A stretch of DNA of 64,000 nucleotides, from the NCBI RefSeq assembly GCF_900099895.1, contig NZ_FNDY01000011.1, forward strand, positions 81,460-145,459, in the 5' to 3' direction. Within the stretch, counting starts at the first letter, position 1; every line of letters begins with the position of its first letter. The notes below the pieces were generated by a model, which saw nothing but the letters and a program-made list of their open reading frames with translations, did not search any database and had not been told where the DNA came from. Of this stretch, positions 50,261 to 58,642 are shown one piece after another. Both the position numbers and the translations under genes were made by a program. The stretch is from Paenibacillus naphthalenovorans. Its GTDB lineage: Bacteria > Bacillota > Bacilli > Paenibacillales > NBRC-103111.

Positions 50261-51154
50261 TTACTGCTTAACAGCAATACTCCGTGCACGCTGACCCTGC
50301 TTCAGATTAACGATCCCGATACCCGCAAGTATCAGAACAATCCCTATTAAGACGCTCCAGCTCAACCGGGTTTGGAAAACGAGCGCGCTGGAAAAAACAC
50401 CGACTACAGGCACCAGCAATAAACTCATGGAAGCCTTGGTCACATCAATTTTGCTTAAAATATAAAACCATAAGACATAAGCCAGGGAAGATGCGAGCAC
50501 CCCCGCAAAGAGAACGGCGAATATGCCTTCTCTGCTCCAGGTGATCGCATCCCCTCTTTCAAAAGCCAATGACCCCAAAAGCAGCAGTATGGCGCCGATC
50601 AGCATCTGATACCCTGTAAACTGAATCTTATCGTGGGAATGGAGCACTTTTTTCATGATAATATTGCATATCGCCCAGCCCACCGCACCTAATAATACGA
50701 ATACCTCCATCCACAGCTTCATCCCATTGCCGTCAAACTGAGCCGGATTTATCTCCATGACCATAACCAGTCCGATGATGCCGGTAAATACGCCTAACAA
50801 TTTCATTTTCGTCAAACGTTCATCAGGCATAAAAAACGGAGAGATAAGCGTCAGCCATAGGGGCATCGTAAAATTCAGAACAGATACAAGGCCCGTATCC
50901 ATATAATGAAATGCATATTGGGAAGCCGTATAAACATAGGCGATCTGTAAAAATCCGCATATTCCGTACCATTTCCAGTCTTCTTTTTTGGGCAATGGAA
51001 TCCGCTTAACCCATATGACGGCAAATATGACCAGAGACCCTACAAGAAAACGCAGTGCGGAAAACATCATCGGCGGAAAATATTGCCCCCCGATATTCAT
51101 TACAACCCAGTTAAATCCCCAAATCGAACATAAAAGAATAATAAGCCAATTCAC
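50261..51154 (-). CDS. EamA/DMT-family transporter
   Basis: A 297-residue membrane protein with ten hydrophobic segments in two EamA repeats. Typical parts are LLCSIWGFNWVVMNIGG, FSALRFLVGSLVIF and a LAYVLWFYILSKID region at the second repeat. Drug/metabolite exporters of this group move amino acids, sugars or purines outward; no substrate can be named. GGAGATG lies before the GTG at 51152-51154. It is flanked by terminators on both sides, so it is a single-gene unit. Confidence 0.85.
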   Translation of the reverse strand: MNWLIILLCSIWGFNWVVMNIGGQYFPPMMFSALRFLVGSLVIFAVIWVKRIPLPKKEDWKWYGICGFLQIAYVYTASQYAFHYMDTGLVSVLNFTMPLWLTLISPFFMPDERLTKMKLLGVFTGIIGLVMVMEINPAQFDGNGMKLWMEVFVLLGAVGWAICNIIMKKVLHSHDKIQFTGYQMLIGAILLLLGSLAFERGDAITWSREGIFAVLFAGVLASSLAYVLWFYILSKIDVTKASMSLLLVPVVGVFSSALVFQTRLSWSVLIGIVLILAGIGIVNLKQGQRARSIAVKQ

Positions 51155-51174
51155 TGTTGCTCATCTCCATAAAT

Positions 51175-51203
51175 AAAAAAAAATAGGGAGGAAAAATACT
51201 CCC
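51175..51203 (-). terminator. Short intrinsic terminator after the zinc dehydrogenase gene
   Basis: GGGAG (51186-51190) faces CTCCC (51199-51203), followed on the minus strand by a run of nine T. The stem is short but the T-tract is long. Confidence 0.6.
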
Positions 51204-51205
51204 CC

Positions 51206-52225
51206 TCAAGGTATCAAAAAGATTTTTGCATGAGGTACCCTTCCATGAATCAAATCCTGAAACGCCCGGTCTCCATCCCGTAAGGAACGGATTTCCGACC
51301 AATCCGATTCGTTAATTTTGCCGCTCTTCAAGAGCTCGAGAGCATCGTAAAAGTCCTGTTTATCATAAGAAAAGGAGCCCAGGATTGATATTTCATTGCG
51401 AATACAAACATTGATCGGAATTTGCGTATGATCAATGCCAAGACCGATGTTCATGATGGTTCCGCCCAGATTCACCAGTTCTACAGCCGCGGAACGGGTG
51501 GCCTGGAATCCCGCAGCATCGATGATGACGTCAATTCCGGAAGGTCCCATGGCTTCCTTGATTTGATGCAAGTAATCGGGAGTACGGGAAGTAAATACCG
51601 CATGGGCGCCCAATTTTTCAGGCGTTCTCAAGCGGGCCTCGTTCGTATCGACGACGATGATTTTGGAGGCCCCCAAAATTTGTGCGGTCAGAAAGCTTAG
51701 CAAGCCGATCGTTCCCGCTCCAAATACGACGACGTTGGCAAACGGATGTCCTTCCATCGCTCTTCTGGCCGCTCGCAGCGAACACGCCAGTGGCTCAGTC
51801 AGAGCCGCCCGAAAAGGGCTTATTCCCTCCGGAAGAAGATGAACGGCAGATGCCGGCACATGAACATACTCCGCAAATGCCCCCGGCCGATGAATGCCGA
51901 TGATGGCCCGTTTTGCACACAGCTGCACCAGCCCTTTGCGGCAGGAATTGCACGCACCGCAGGAAAGAAGCGGGTTGACTACAACTTTGTTTCCTTTTGA
52001 GAACCCGTTGGTCTTGGCTCCTACGGCCTCAACCGTGGCACTGAATTCATGCCCCATGACCAGCGGAGGTACCCGGAGGCTGTTATGTCCCAGATAGCCT
52101 TCAATTTCGGATCCGCAGATCCCTACGGCATCTACCTTCAACAGCAATTCATCTTCCCCGAATGCGGGAACGGCTGCCTCCTGTACTTCCATTTTTTCAG
52201 GACCTGACCAAACTAAAGTTTTCAT
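51206..52225 (-). CDS. Zinc-dependent medium-chain dehydrogenase
   Basis: A 339-residue MDR-family dehydrogenase. The catalytic zinc ligands are Cys in VGICGSEIEGY and the His/Glu of GHEF. The structural zinc site has four Cys (CGACNSCRKGLVQLC). The NAD motif is GAGTIGLLSF. Sequence resembles sorbitol/threonine-dehydrogenase-type polyol enzymes; the substrate is not determined. ATG at 52223-52225 with AAGGAG about 12 nt upstream. It is followed by a terminator and has no operon partner. Confidence 0.87.
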   Translation of the reverse strand: MKTLVWSGPEKMEVQEAAVPAFGEDELLLKVDAVGICGSEIEGYLGHNSLRVPPLVMGHEFSATVEAVGAKTNGFSKGNKVVVNPLLSCGACNSCRKGLVQLCAKRAIIGIHRPGAFAEYVHVPASAVHLLPEGISPFRAALTEPLACSLRAARRAMEGHPFANVVVFGAGTIGLLSFLTAQILGASKIIVVDTNEARLRTPEKLGAHAVFTSRTPDYLHQIKEAMGPSGIDVIIDAAGFQATRSAAVELVNLGGTIMNIGLGIDHTQIPINVCIRNEISILGSFSYDKQDFYDALELLKSGKINESDWSEIRSLRDGDRAFQDLIHGRVPHAKIFLIP

Positions 52226-52513
52226 CTTTCATCATACTCCTTGATCATGATAAATTCAACGCTTATCTCTTCCGCAGAGACGGCCTGGTTAGCAAGAAAG
52301 CCGGATGGGAAGACTCCATCGGAATGCGGATTTATTTCCTCCTTGTAAAACGCTTGCAAAACACTATATCGGCGAAAATATGACGCGCTCAGCATATTGA
52401 CGTAAGACTAAATGATATGTATCGCTCACCATTCGGTTTATTATAATAAACCTGGTTTTATATACAAAATGTTACAATTATAATACCATAGGATCAATCC
52501 ATTATTCAATACA
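52226..52513. other. Gene-free AT-rich interval
   Basis: No open frame with a ribosome site, RNA or repeat was recognised. The left part should hold the promoter of the zinc dehydrogenase. The right end is the undefined, truncated 3' side of the intron remnant. Confidence 0.5.
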
Positions 52514-52876
52514 TTACCCAGGCAAAAACTTTGAGATGCCCTTTTGGCGCTTGGTCAGTTCTTTGTCCAGTTCGTCCAGCAGGATGTTGGCCAGAAGCAG
52601 GGTTAACGGCCCGCCTTGCGGCGTGCCCTCTTCCATCCTCTGACATCCCCCGTTATCCATGACTCCGGCGTTCAGGTAAGCCCGAATCCGTTTCAGCACA
52701 CGCTTATGGAGTTCGGCTTTCACCGTTTCCCAGTGGATATTCAGGTAAGCTTGTAGCTCCACTACCGTTACGCCGTCCACACCGGGGGCTCCTCCGTTTT
52801 GGACCACTCGCTTGTAAGCGAGCCGTAGGTTGTCCCCTTCGAACATCCTCTCCAGTGTTACGAAGTGACTTCGCAT
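52514..52876 (-). pseudogene. Group II intron reverse transcriptase/maturase, internally deleted
   Basis: The 120-codon frame keeps the LtrA-like start (NLRLAYKRVVQNGGAPGVDG) and then jumps from WETVKAELH to KRIRAYLNAGV and EEGTPQGGPLTLLLANILLD. The intervening part, including the first polymerase motifs, is gone. It ends before the YADD catalytic motif, which is replaced by an unrelated tail. Normal intron proteins have about 400-600 residues. Non-functional. Confidence 0.85.
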
Positions 52877-53156
52877 ATTCCGCAGGCCTCCCCAGATAAG
52901 AACGTCATCTGTCTGCCCGCGACCACTGGAGTCTACAGAATTAGCCCTTGGCGGCTTTGGATTTCATTGTGTTTGGGCAACTCATCCGACTAACCCTGCC
53001 TCAAATCCAGTTCGTGTACCTTGACCCGTGCATTTGCCCCCGGCTTCCTTCGGATTCCGCCTCGCGGCGGACACCCTTTCCCTTAGCTACGGTAGGCGCT
53101 CGCCAGCCCCCGTTCGGGACTCTCACCCTAAAGATGACGTCCATGCTGGGCGTACC
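52514..53156 (-). mobile_element. Decayed group IIC intron, copy 1
   Basis: The minus strand begins GGTACGCCCAGCATGGACG directly after the T-tract of a terminator. It continues through a structured 5' region of about 280 nt into a reverse-transcriptase fragment. The 5' 72 nt (53085-53156) are 71/72 identical to copy 2 at 55449-55520. No domain V/VI or 3' boundary was recognised on the left. Insertion just downstream of an intrinsic terminator is the hallmark of group IIC (bacterial class C) introns. The element looks immobile. Confidence 0.75.
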
Positions 53157-53190
53157 AAAAAAGACTGACCTCTGACGGATCAGTCTTTTT
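53157..53190. terminator. Intrinsic terminator of the 53233-53763 gene, intron insertion site
   Basis: AAGACTGA (53161-53168) pairs with TCAGTCTT (53180-53187). On the minus strand the T6 tract (53157-53162) is followed at once by the 5' end of intron copy 1. Confidence 0.85.
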
Positions 53191-53232
53191 TAGATGGGAT
53201 GGCCGTACATCCTGCTTCGCCTGCTAATCCTT

Positions 53233-53763
53233 TCAAATCAAATCTGCAGGTTTATCATCGCCGACCGGCTCTTGGCAATAATTGACTTCACTGGCAGCTC
53301 CCAAAGGCGTAATTTCGTAAAGATACCGGCGAATCAGTTCTTTTTCCATCACGGTAAACGGCACAGATGAGCAAAGATCAAAATGAATGGTTCCCGTGAT
53401 CATATCGTAGCTGTTAAAGGTCATCCTTCCGTTGGAAAACAGCTCATTCATCACCTCGACGATGCGGTTTTGATTTAAGCCTCTGCTCATTGCCGCTTGA
53501 ACCACAGCCTCCGGAAGCTCACCAACTTGCGGGACCCGGTCAGCTTCAATCTTGTCATAGGATTTGACTTGATAACAAACGTGCTGAGGCAAATAACCGG
53601 AAGCGAATTTCTTCAACTTGGTTATTTCTTTATCGGGTAATTGCAAATTATCGTTCCATGCATAGATCGTGGCTTTATTGTTGCCGTCGGTATGAATTCT
53701 TACATATCTCAAATGAGGATACTGTTTTTTAATCATATGCTCCGATAATAAGCGAGTTCCCAC
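53233..53763 (-). CDS. Conserved hypothetical protein
   Basis: About 176 residues, no membrane segment or signal peptide. I do not recognise a domain. The sequence is rich in charged residues and contains a repeated short basic/aromatic N-terminal part (KKQYPHLRYVRIHTDGNN) and a C-terminal FTVMEKELIRRYLYE helix. GTG at 53761-53763 has CGAGG about 7 nt upstream; a GTG three codons earlier overlaps that site. It has its own terminator and a cre-like box 49-62 nt upstream, which suggests carbon-source-dependent expression. Confidence 0.7.
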   Translation of the reverse strand: MGTRLLSEHMIKKQYPHLRYVRIHTDGNNKATIYAWNDNLQLPDKEITKLKKFASGYLPQHVCYQVKSYDKIEADRVPQVGELPEAVVQAAMSRGLNQNRIVEVMNELFSNGRMTFNSYDMITGTIHFDLCSSVPFTVMEKELIRRYLYEITPLGAASEVNYCQEPVGDDKPADLI

Positions 53764-53811
53764 TGTAATCACCTCGTTCCCGTAATGCTGAAGAAGCTTT
53801 CACACTATGAT

Positions 53812-53825
53812 TGTTAACGCTTACA
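53812..53825. promoter_or_regulatory. Candidate cre box upstream of the hypothetical gene
   Basis: TGTTAACGCTTACA matches the consensus TGWAARCGYTWWCW at 13 of 14 positions and lies inside the inverted repeat GATTGT-N8-ACAATC. It is about 50 nt before the GTG at 53763. Confidence 0.5.
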
Positions 53826-54018
53826 ATCACGTCCTTAGCTTTCCGCTGCTATGTGCCCCTCCTCCCGTAGAGACATCGATATTTCATTGTATTTAATTGA
53901 CATTCGATTCAGAATCATTCCTTGAATTTAAATCTACGATCGTTGGATGTAAAGTGCGGCCGGGGAAAAATGAAACGGTGCATGCGAAAATTCGGATCAT
54001 TTTGATTCGACGCAAACA

Positions 54019-54049
54019 GGGTACCCGTTACAACCATGAACGGATACCC
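54019..54049 (-). terminator. Hairpin after the cyclase-family gene
   Basis: GGGTACCCGTT (54019-54029) pairs with AACGGATACCC (54039-54049) with one mismatch. The minus-strand tail TGTTTGCG is only weakly T-rich, so it is a modest terminator. Confidence 0.5.
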
Positions 54050-54056
54050 TTGCGAT

Positions 54057-54578
54057 TCAATGATCAAGTATGGCAACGGCTCTCACCGGAGACCCGTCCC
54101 CGTGCCTAATTTTAAGAGGGAAGCCATAAAACATGAAGCTTCTTCCGTAAGGCAGCAATTCCAGATTTACCAGGTTCGTATAGGTTAGGATTCCGATCGC
54201 CAACAGGTTTCTCTCCACAGCTTCCGTAAGGTTTCCTCCTACAAAAGGCGGATTGGCTTGTTTAATTCGTTCAAACTGTTCCATTCCGCATTCTTCTATA
54301 AAAAACAAGCCTTGACGAACCGGCCACTCCGAATGTAATTTTACAAGCTGCGCCGTTCCGAAAAATCGTTCGACAGGAATCTCATCGATGGATTTCCCCC
54401 CCTGATGCATATGTGAGAAAGCATCGACATGCGTTCCGGTATGTGTGCCCAACGTCAATTGACGCAGCTCCCATGTATGCTCTTCGCGGGTATGAACCAC
54501 TTCAACCTTCACTTCGGGATCACCCGGGTAAACGGTCATTCCATCCATTATCATCTCCGATAAATCAATAACCCTCAT
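54057..54578 (-). CDS. Cyclase/kynurenine-formamidase-family hydrolase
   Basis: A 173-residue protein of the metal-dependent cyclase (KynB-like) family. The signature HTGTHVDAFSHMHQGG gives His and Asp ligands, and IDLSEMIMDGMTVYPGDP is the usual start. KynB proteins have about 200-210 residues, so this one is somewhat short. No tryptophan-degradation genes are nearby, so formamidase activity is not implied. GGGGAGG lies 6 nt before the ATG at 54576-54578. Confidence 0.82.
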   Translation of the reverse strand: MRVIDLSEMIMDGMTVYPGDPEVKVEVVHTREEHTWELRQLTLGTHTGTHVDAFSHMHQGGKSIDEIPVERFFGTAQLVKLHSEWPVRQGLFFIEECGMEQFERIKQANPPFVGGNLTEAVERNLLAIGILTYTNLVNLELLPYGRSFMFYGFPLKIRHGDGSPVRAVAILDH

Positions 54579-54615
54579 GTCTTCCTCCCCAAGAATTCTC
54601 GTTGACTCTTTGATG

Positions 54616-55113
54616 TTAATCCAACTTCACTGCATCTACAACTTTAATCAGACGCGCTTTGTTTTCTTGAGCCTTACCGGTCTGATAGATTTCATAATCA
54701 TCGATGATCAGCGTGATCTGATAACGTTTACCGTTTAATTTTAATGATTCAAGCTGCCGGGCAGGGTTATCGGTCAACGAAAAACCGTTGCGCTGCTTCC
54801 CGACATCAGTTACCGGAATTTTGGCGGCGCAATGGCTGCTCGGGGTAAAATAATTAAGCAGTCCCCACCCTTCACCGGATTCATTATCGTCGATAAATAC
54901 AATCTCTCCGCAAACCGTGGTCTCGCCTTTAAATTTGACTACAGCCCAATAATCCGACTCGTTGATCGGTTGAACATCCAAATCTTGGATCGTCATTCCC
55001 GCTGCGGTTTGACCGACCCTTGCCTGACGCGCATCAAAAATGTAATCTTCATGAGAATCGACCGGATTTCCCGGATTCATGATCAACAAGAACAAAAGCA
55101 GGATGTTGATCAT
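54616..55113 (-). CDS. Hypothetical secreted protein
   Basis: A 165-residue protein with a short hydrophobic N-terminus (MINILLLFLLIMNPG) that may be a signal peptide or anchor. I do not recognise a domain. The body has beta-rich segments with a pair of cysteines (TTVCGEIVF and SSHCAAKIP) that could form a disulfide outside the cell. GGGAGG lies before the ATG at 55111-55113. It is followed by the cyclase gene after 37 nt. Confidence 0.65.
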   Translation of the reverse strand: MINILLLFLLIMNPGNPVDSHEDYIFDARQARVGQTAAGMTIQDLDVQPINESDYWAVVKFKGETTVCGEIVFIDDNESGEGWGLLNYFTPSSHCAAKIPVTDVGKQRNGFSLTDNPARQLESLKLNGKRYQITLIIDDYEIYQTGKAQENKARLIKVVDAVKLD

Positions 55114-55367
55114 ATCCGCATTCCTCCCTTATCCATGATTGGCTAACGGCCTCAGCTTCTGCTTCAACTATCCAAAGATACAATGTATATATTCGGGTTC
55201 CTTGCGGAATATCCTCTTAGGCGTATAAACGAAATGGAGAATCGAGTAGGAGGGGGCGGCTAACCCCCGTCCTCTCACCTATGAAAACATGCAAGTCCCT
55301 TGTTCAAAAAATATGTATTGCTTGATTTGGATCGAAAAGGCGAGGAGGCGATTAAACACACCTCTGA

Positions 55368-55520
55368 CTCTCCAGTGTTACGAAGTGGGAGATATCCGTC
55401 CCAAAAACCGAACGTACATTCTATATTGACATAGAGGGTCTTGCCCTCAGCTACGGTAGGCGCTCGCCAGCCCCCGTTCGGGACTCTCACCCTAAAGATG
55501 ACGCCCATGCTGGGCGTACC
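55368..55520 (-). mobile_element. Decayed group IIC intron, copy 2
   Basis: The 5' 72 nt (55449-55520) match copy 1 at 71 of 72 positions. CTCTCCAGTGTTACGAAGTG (55368-55387) equals 52848-52867 of copy 1, the start of the reverse transcriptase gene. The roughly 200 nt between these parts in copy 1 are replaced here by about 60 unrelated nt, and the rest of the intron is missing. Orientation is the same as copy 1. It begins directly after a terminator T-tract. Confidence 0.75.
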
Positions 55521-55552
55521 AAAAAAAGGCTCCCGGCATATCACCGGGACCC
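55521..55552 (-). terminator. Intrinsic terminator of the CAP-protein gene, intron insertion site
   Basis: GGCTCCCGG (55528-55536) pairs with CCGGGACCC (55544-55552), with a T7 tract on the minus strand (55521-55527) that runs straight into intron copy 2. Confidence 0.85.
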
Positions 55553-55571
55553 TTCAGCTTCTTCAAACGTA

Positions 55572-57215
55572 TCAATATACAATTTTTACGGTCCGCGTTT
55601 CCGGCAGATACTCTACCTGCGCACCCAAAACCTCGGACAGCAGGCGTACCGGAATCATGGTGAGTTCGTCTACCAGTCGGGCCGGCGATTCCGTAGTATG
55701 TTCAATACCGTTAATGGCATACACGTTACGACCCGTAAAGAAAGTGATTACGCGGCCGTTTTTTGTATAGACCGCCGCTTTGCGTTCGTCATCCCAAGTC
55801 ACTTCGGCTCCCAGCGCCGCGGCCAAGTCCCTGACCCATAAATAGGACGTGCCTTCCTCGATAAACGGAGCCCTCTTCAACGGGAACGGCACGTTATCCA
55901 CTGTATAGCTATCATCGTCCAGCTTGAAGGTGACCACGTGCTGAATTCTGTCTTTCTGCTCTGTCAGCTTCACATACGCGGCGATGTCTGTATGCAGCTT
56001 CTGCTTCCCGATGCCGCGAATCGGCTCCGTATGAAAATTCCAGGCTTTCTCGAGCGTTTGGGATACCCCGTTCACTGTTACGCCCAGCTTCACATATGCA
56101 GCATATGAAGTGTCTGGCTTTAGGGGCTCGGGTGGAATTAAGATGACGCTGTTGGTTAAATGATCGTCATTGCTCGGACTGTTTTGCAGCAGCTTCACCG
56201 GTTGACCCGATTCATCCTTCAAAGTCGCTTCAAGCAACTGGACTTCGCCAACGCCTTTTCCCGTTACGACTACCTTAAGCGGATACCCGACGGGATAATC
56301 TCTTGACGCATGCATACGTATTGGATCCGGATTTTCGTAACCGTCAAAAATCAGCGGAACATAGGGATCCCCGGGGGCAGGAGAGACCGTCATCTCCGTT
56401 TCGGAGTTTTCCCCATAGCCAAACATGATGACGACATAATCCCCGACCATCTCTATACCTGCTTCCGTAACATGCGGCATTAAAAAGGGCTTGCGGTGAT
56501 ACGGCGCATCAAACAGCTGGTCGATGGAATCTACGAGATTTCCCGTTTTAAAAGAAACATTTTCTCCGACGCCGCGAAAATATCCGGCATAAACCGCACG
56601 CTCGGAAGGGGTGGCTCCTATATAACCGGGCAATCCCTTCTTTTGATCATGCAGCGAAACCGAAGGCGTCGTCTCCCCTGCACGGTTCGTGAACAAATAT
56701 TGGGCATGGAGTTGGGCAGCTAACGTCAGATTCCCGTTGAGCTTGACCGGCTTTAATCCGTAAAGCATGCGATAATCGTTGATCGCTTTCAGACCCAGTT
56801 GACGGGTCTGTGAGTATGCGGCGGGAACTTCGCTTATAGGGTTGTCTGCTACCGTGAACGTCCAATTCAAATGGACCGTCTGATAACCGGTAAATTGCAG
56901 CTGCACTTCAACCGAATGCTCCCCTGGCGTTAATCCCGCAGTCGGTGTATATGTAAAACTCATCGTTTCTTTATCAAAAGTCCCCGAAACAAGCTTTTGA
57001 TCCAGCTTCATATTAAACGAACCAACCTGCAGTCCGTTCCTTTCGCCAAGCTCAAAACCGATGGTTGGTTTGGATATGCCCACCGTTCCTTTCGGATACC
57101 CGAAATAGGAGAACGATTCCGCGTCCGCTCTCGGGGCCGGAATGGTCAGCATGGCGATCATCATCCAAAAGGCAAGCCATACCTTCCATGTCGTGGATGT
57201 AAGAACCTTCTTCAC
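55572..57215 (-). CDS. Secreted CAP/SCP-domain protein with copper-amine-oxidase-type C-terminus
   Basis: A 547-residue exported protein with a signal peptide cleaved near ADA-ES (about residue 33). A beta-sandwich-like region comes first (about 35-125). A CAP/SCP domain follows (about 140-275) with INDYRMLYGLKPVKLNGNLTLAAQLHAQYL and a GVGENVSF motif. Next is an Ig-like stretch, and last a Cu_amine_oxidN1 stalk domain (about 440-547) ending IPVRLLSEVLGAQVEYLPETRTVKI. The stalk domain probably holds it at the cell surface. The family includes spore-coat and wall-associated CAP proteins; the activity is unknown. GGAGGG lies 9 nt before the GTG at 57213-57215. Confidence 0.85.
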   Translation of the reverse strand: MKKVLTSTTWKVWLAFWMMIAMLTIPAPRADAESFSYFGYPKGTVGISKPTIGFELGERNGLQVGSFNMKLDQKLVSGTFDKETMSFTYTPTAGLTPGEHSVEVQLQFTGYQTVHLNWTFTVADNPISEVPAAYSQTRQLGLKAINDYRMLYGLKPVKLNGNLTLAAQLHAQYLFTNRAGETTPSVSLHDQKKGLPGYIGATPSERAVYAGYFRGVGENVSFKTGNLVDSIDQLFDAPYHRKPFLMPHVTEAGIEMVGDYVVIMFGYGENSETEMTVSPAPGDPYVPLIFDGYENPDPIRMHASRDYPVGYPLKVVVTGKGVGEVQLLEATLKDESGQPVKLLQNSPSNDDHLTNSVILIPPEPLKPDTSYAAYVKLGVTVNGVSQTLEKAWNFHTEPIRGIGKQKLHTDIAAYVKLTEQKDRIQHVVTFKLDDDSYTVDNVPFPLKRAPFIEEGTSYLWVRDLAAALGAEVTWDDERKAAVYTKNGRVITFFTGRNVYAINGIEHTTESPARLVDELTMIPVRLLSEVLGAQVEYLPETRTVKIVY

Positions 57216-57386
57216 TTCTGATTTCCCTCCAATCTTGTATGCTTCGGCTCTTCCTGCCCTTCTTTAATTTTAATTCATTACCCTCCCCTCATTTTCCTTC
57301 CGTCCTATCAAAAAACAATAATTTGTAACATTTTCAGCTGTCAAAAGCCAAAATAAGCCACCGGCGGTGACCTACTCATCTCATCG

Positions 57387-58025
57387 TCATACGATTCCCG
57401 AATGATATATAGCTCTCGTATGATAGGCGAACGAATGTACGGAGTCTCTTTGAATATGTTCCAATATCATATCCTGGATGGTGAGAAACACCTGAACATA
57501 ATGACCGTCAAATTGCGAATAACTCTGGTTCAGCAGTTCTTCGCGAGCGTGCTGTATGGACATCCCTTTTTTATAGGGGCGATCCGATATCATACAGTCG
57601 AAAGCATCCAATATCGAACAAATGCGGGCATATACAGGAATGTCGTTTCCCTTCAAGCCGCTGGGGTAGCCTGTACCGTCCCAACGCTCATGATGATAAT
57701 GAATGGTATCGATGACATCCTGATCGGTAATTCCTTCCATGATGGCCATCTGAACTCCGAAAAAAGCATGACACTTCATATATTTCCACTCTTCCTGTGT
57801 GAGCGAGGATTTCTTTTTCAAAATGGAGTCATGGATGTGTACCTTGCCAATATCGTGTAAACAGCATCCTGCAATCAATTTTTGGGTTTGCAATTCATCA
57901 AAGTTCAGATAGGCCGCCATCAGCTTGGCCATTTTTCCAACCCTTATACTATGCTCATAGGTCACTATATCTTTGACCAGCAATTGTGTTAGTCCGTTTA
58001 CCGCCTGTTCACCGTTCACTGACAT
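57387..58025 (-). CDS. HD-GYP domain c-di-GMP phosphodiesterase
   Basis: A 212-residue stand-alone HD-GYP protein. The metal and GYP residues are complete: CCLHDIGKVHIHD, KCHAFFG, HYHHERWDGTGYPSGL and KGNDIPVYARICSILDAFD. There is no sensor domain, membrane segment or receiver domain, so output should depend on expression level. HD-GYP enzymes hydrolyse c-di-GMP to pGpG or GMP. It follows the Spo0E-like gene by 40 nt, in one unit behind a c-di-GMP-I riboswitch. Start is taken as the ATG at 58023-58025; GTG codons on both sides are possible. Confidence 0.87.
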   Translation of the reverse strand: MSVNGEQAVNGLTQLLVKDIVTYEHSIRVGKMAKLMAAYLNFDELQTQKLIAGCCLHDIGKVHIHDSILKKKSSLTQEEWKYMKCHAFFGVQMAIMEGITDQDVIDTIHYHHERWDGTGYPSGLKGNDIPVYARICSILDAFDCMISDRPYKKGMSIQHAREELLNQSYSQFDGHYVQVFLTIQDMILEHIQRDSVHSFAYHTRAIYHSGIV

Positions 58026-58065
58026 CACCCTTTCCGTAAAATACCTCTCATTGTCCTTATTTCAT

Positions 58066-58251
58066 TCATGTCAATCGCTTGATATACTCTTGGTATCTGA
58101 TCACCGCACAATCCAATTCCTTGCTTAATGCTTTAACTTCCGGATCGGATAAACAAAGCTTGATGTTGAATATGCCATGCATTTTGAATCGAATTCTCTC
58201 AATTTCTTCCGATAAATGTTTCAATCGCTTTTCATTAAAAACACCGTACAT
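58066..58251 (-). CDS. Spo0E-family aspartyl-phosphate phosphatase
   Basis: A 61-residue two-helix protein with the Spo0E signature in LSKELDCAVIRYQEY. Spo0E-type phosphatases remove phosphate from Spo0A~P and so delay sporulation. GTGAGAGG lies before the ATG at 58249-58251. It is the first gene after the c-di-GMP riboswitch and terminator, so its synthesis should follow c-di-GMP levels. Some members of this fold act on other response regulators; the target is inferred from the family. Confidence 0.85.
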   Translation of the reverse strand: MYGVFNEKRLKHLSEEIERIRFKMHGIFNIKLCLSDPEVKALSKELDCAVIRYQEYIKRLT

Positions 58252-58318
58252 GGCCTCTCACCATCCTCACAGGCTATAACATCCTCTTTTTAACGAAGCC
58301 ATCTTTTTCGATTACAAT

Positions 58319-58352
58319 AAAAAAGAAAACCCTCCGAATGAAGGGTTTTCTT
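58319..58352 (-). terminator. Expression-platform terminator of the c-di-GMP riboswitch
   Basis: A stem of 11 bp (58342-58352 with 58323-58333) is followed on the minus strand by six T. It lies directly downstream of the aptamer and 70 nt before the Spo0E-like start, so it is the likely switching terminator. Confidence 0.85.
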
Positions 58353-58358
58353 CCTCAT

Positions 58359-58446
58359 TCCGGCGGCTGGCTGGCATGGTGTGTTTCCACACGTTAGCCC
58401 CTTTAGCTTTGCGACACCACTTTTCAATGGCTGTGCCTTGATCGGA
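58359..58446 (-). ncRNA. Cyclic di-GMP-I (GEMM) riboswitch aptamer
   Basis: Minus-strand features match the class: AAGGCACAGCC, then the P2 hairpin CCATT-GAAA-AGTGG (58417-58430) with a GNRA tetraloop. The conserved GTCGCAAAGCTAAAGGGGC joins P2 and P3. P3 is closed by GTGTG-GAAA-CACAC (58379-58392), and GCCAGCCAGCCGCC follows. TCCG (58443-58446) and CGGA (58359-58362) can close P1. The order and loop sequences line up with the Vibrio Vc2 aptamer (GAAA, then GACGCAAAGCC). ON or OFF polarity cannot be read without folding the P1/terminator overlap. Confidence 0.85.
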
Positions 58447-58642
58447 CTATCATTGGTTGTACATTGTTTACATTTGGTGCAAAAGAAATATGTATATCGT
58501 CAAAACTATCGACATGGATAGTGTTAATTTATGGTGTTTCGACATCTTTTCTTTTATTCTAACACATTTTCCACAATTTGACTATCATTTTTACGAGTCT
58601 TTAGTACTATATTTTAGAATATCATCTAGGTCTTTTTACATT

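Noticed and set aside
55275..55544. 89-codon minus-strand frame over intron copy 2
   Set aside because: It starts in terminator and intron RNA sequence and has no ribosome site or protein similarity.
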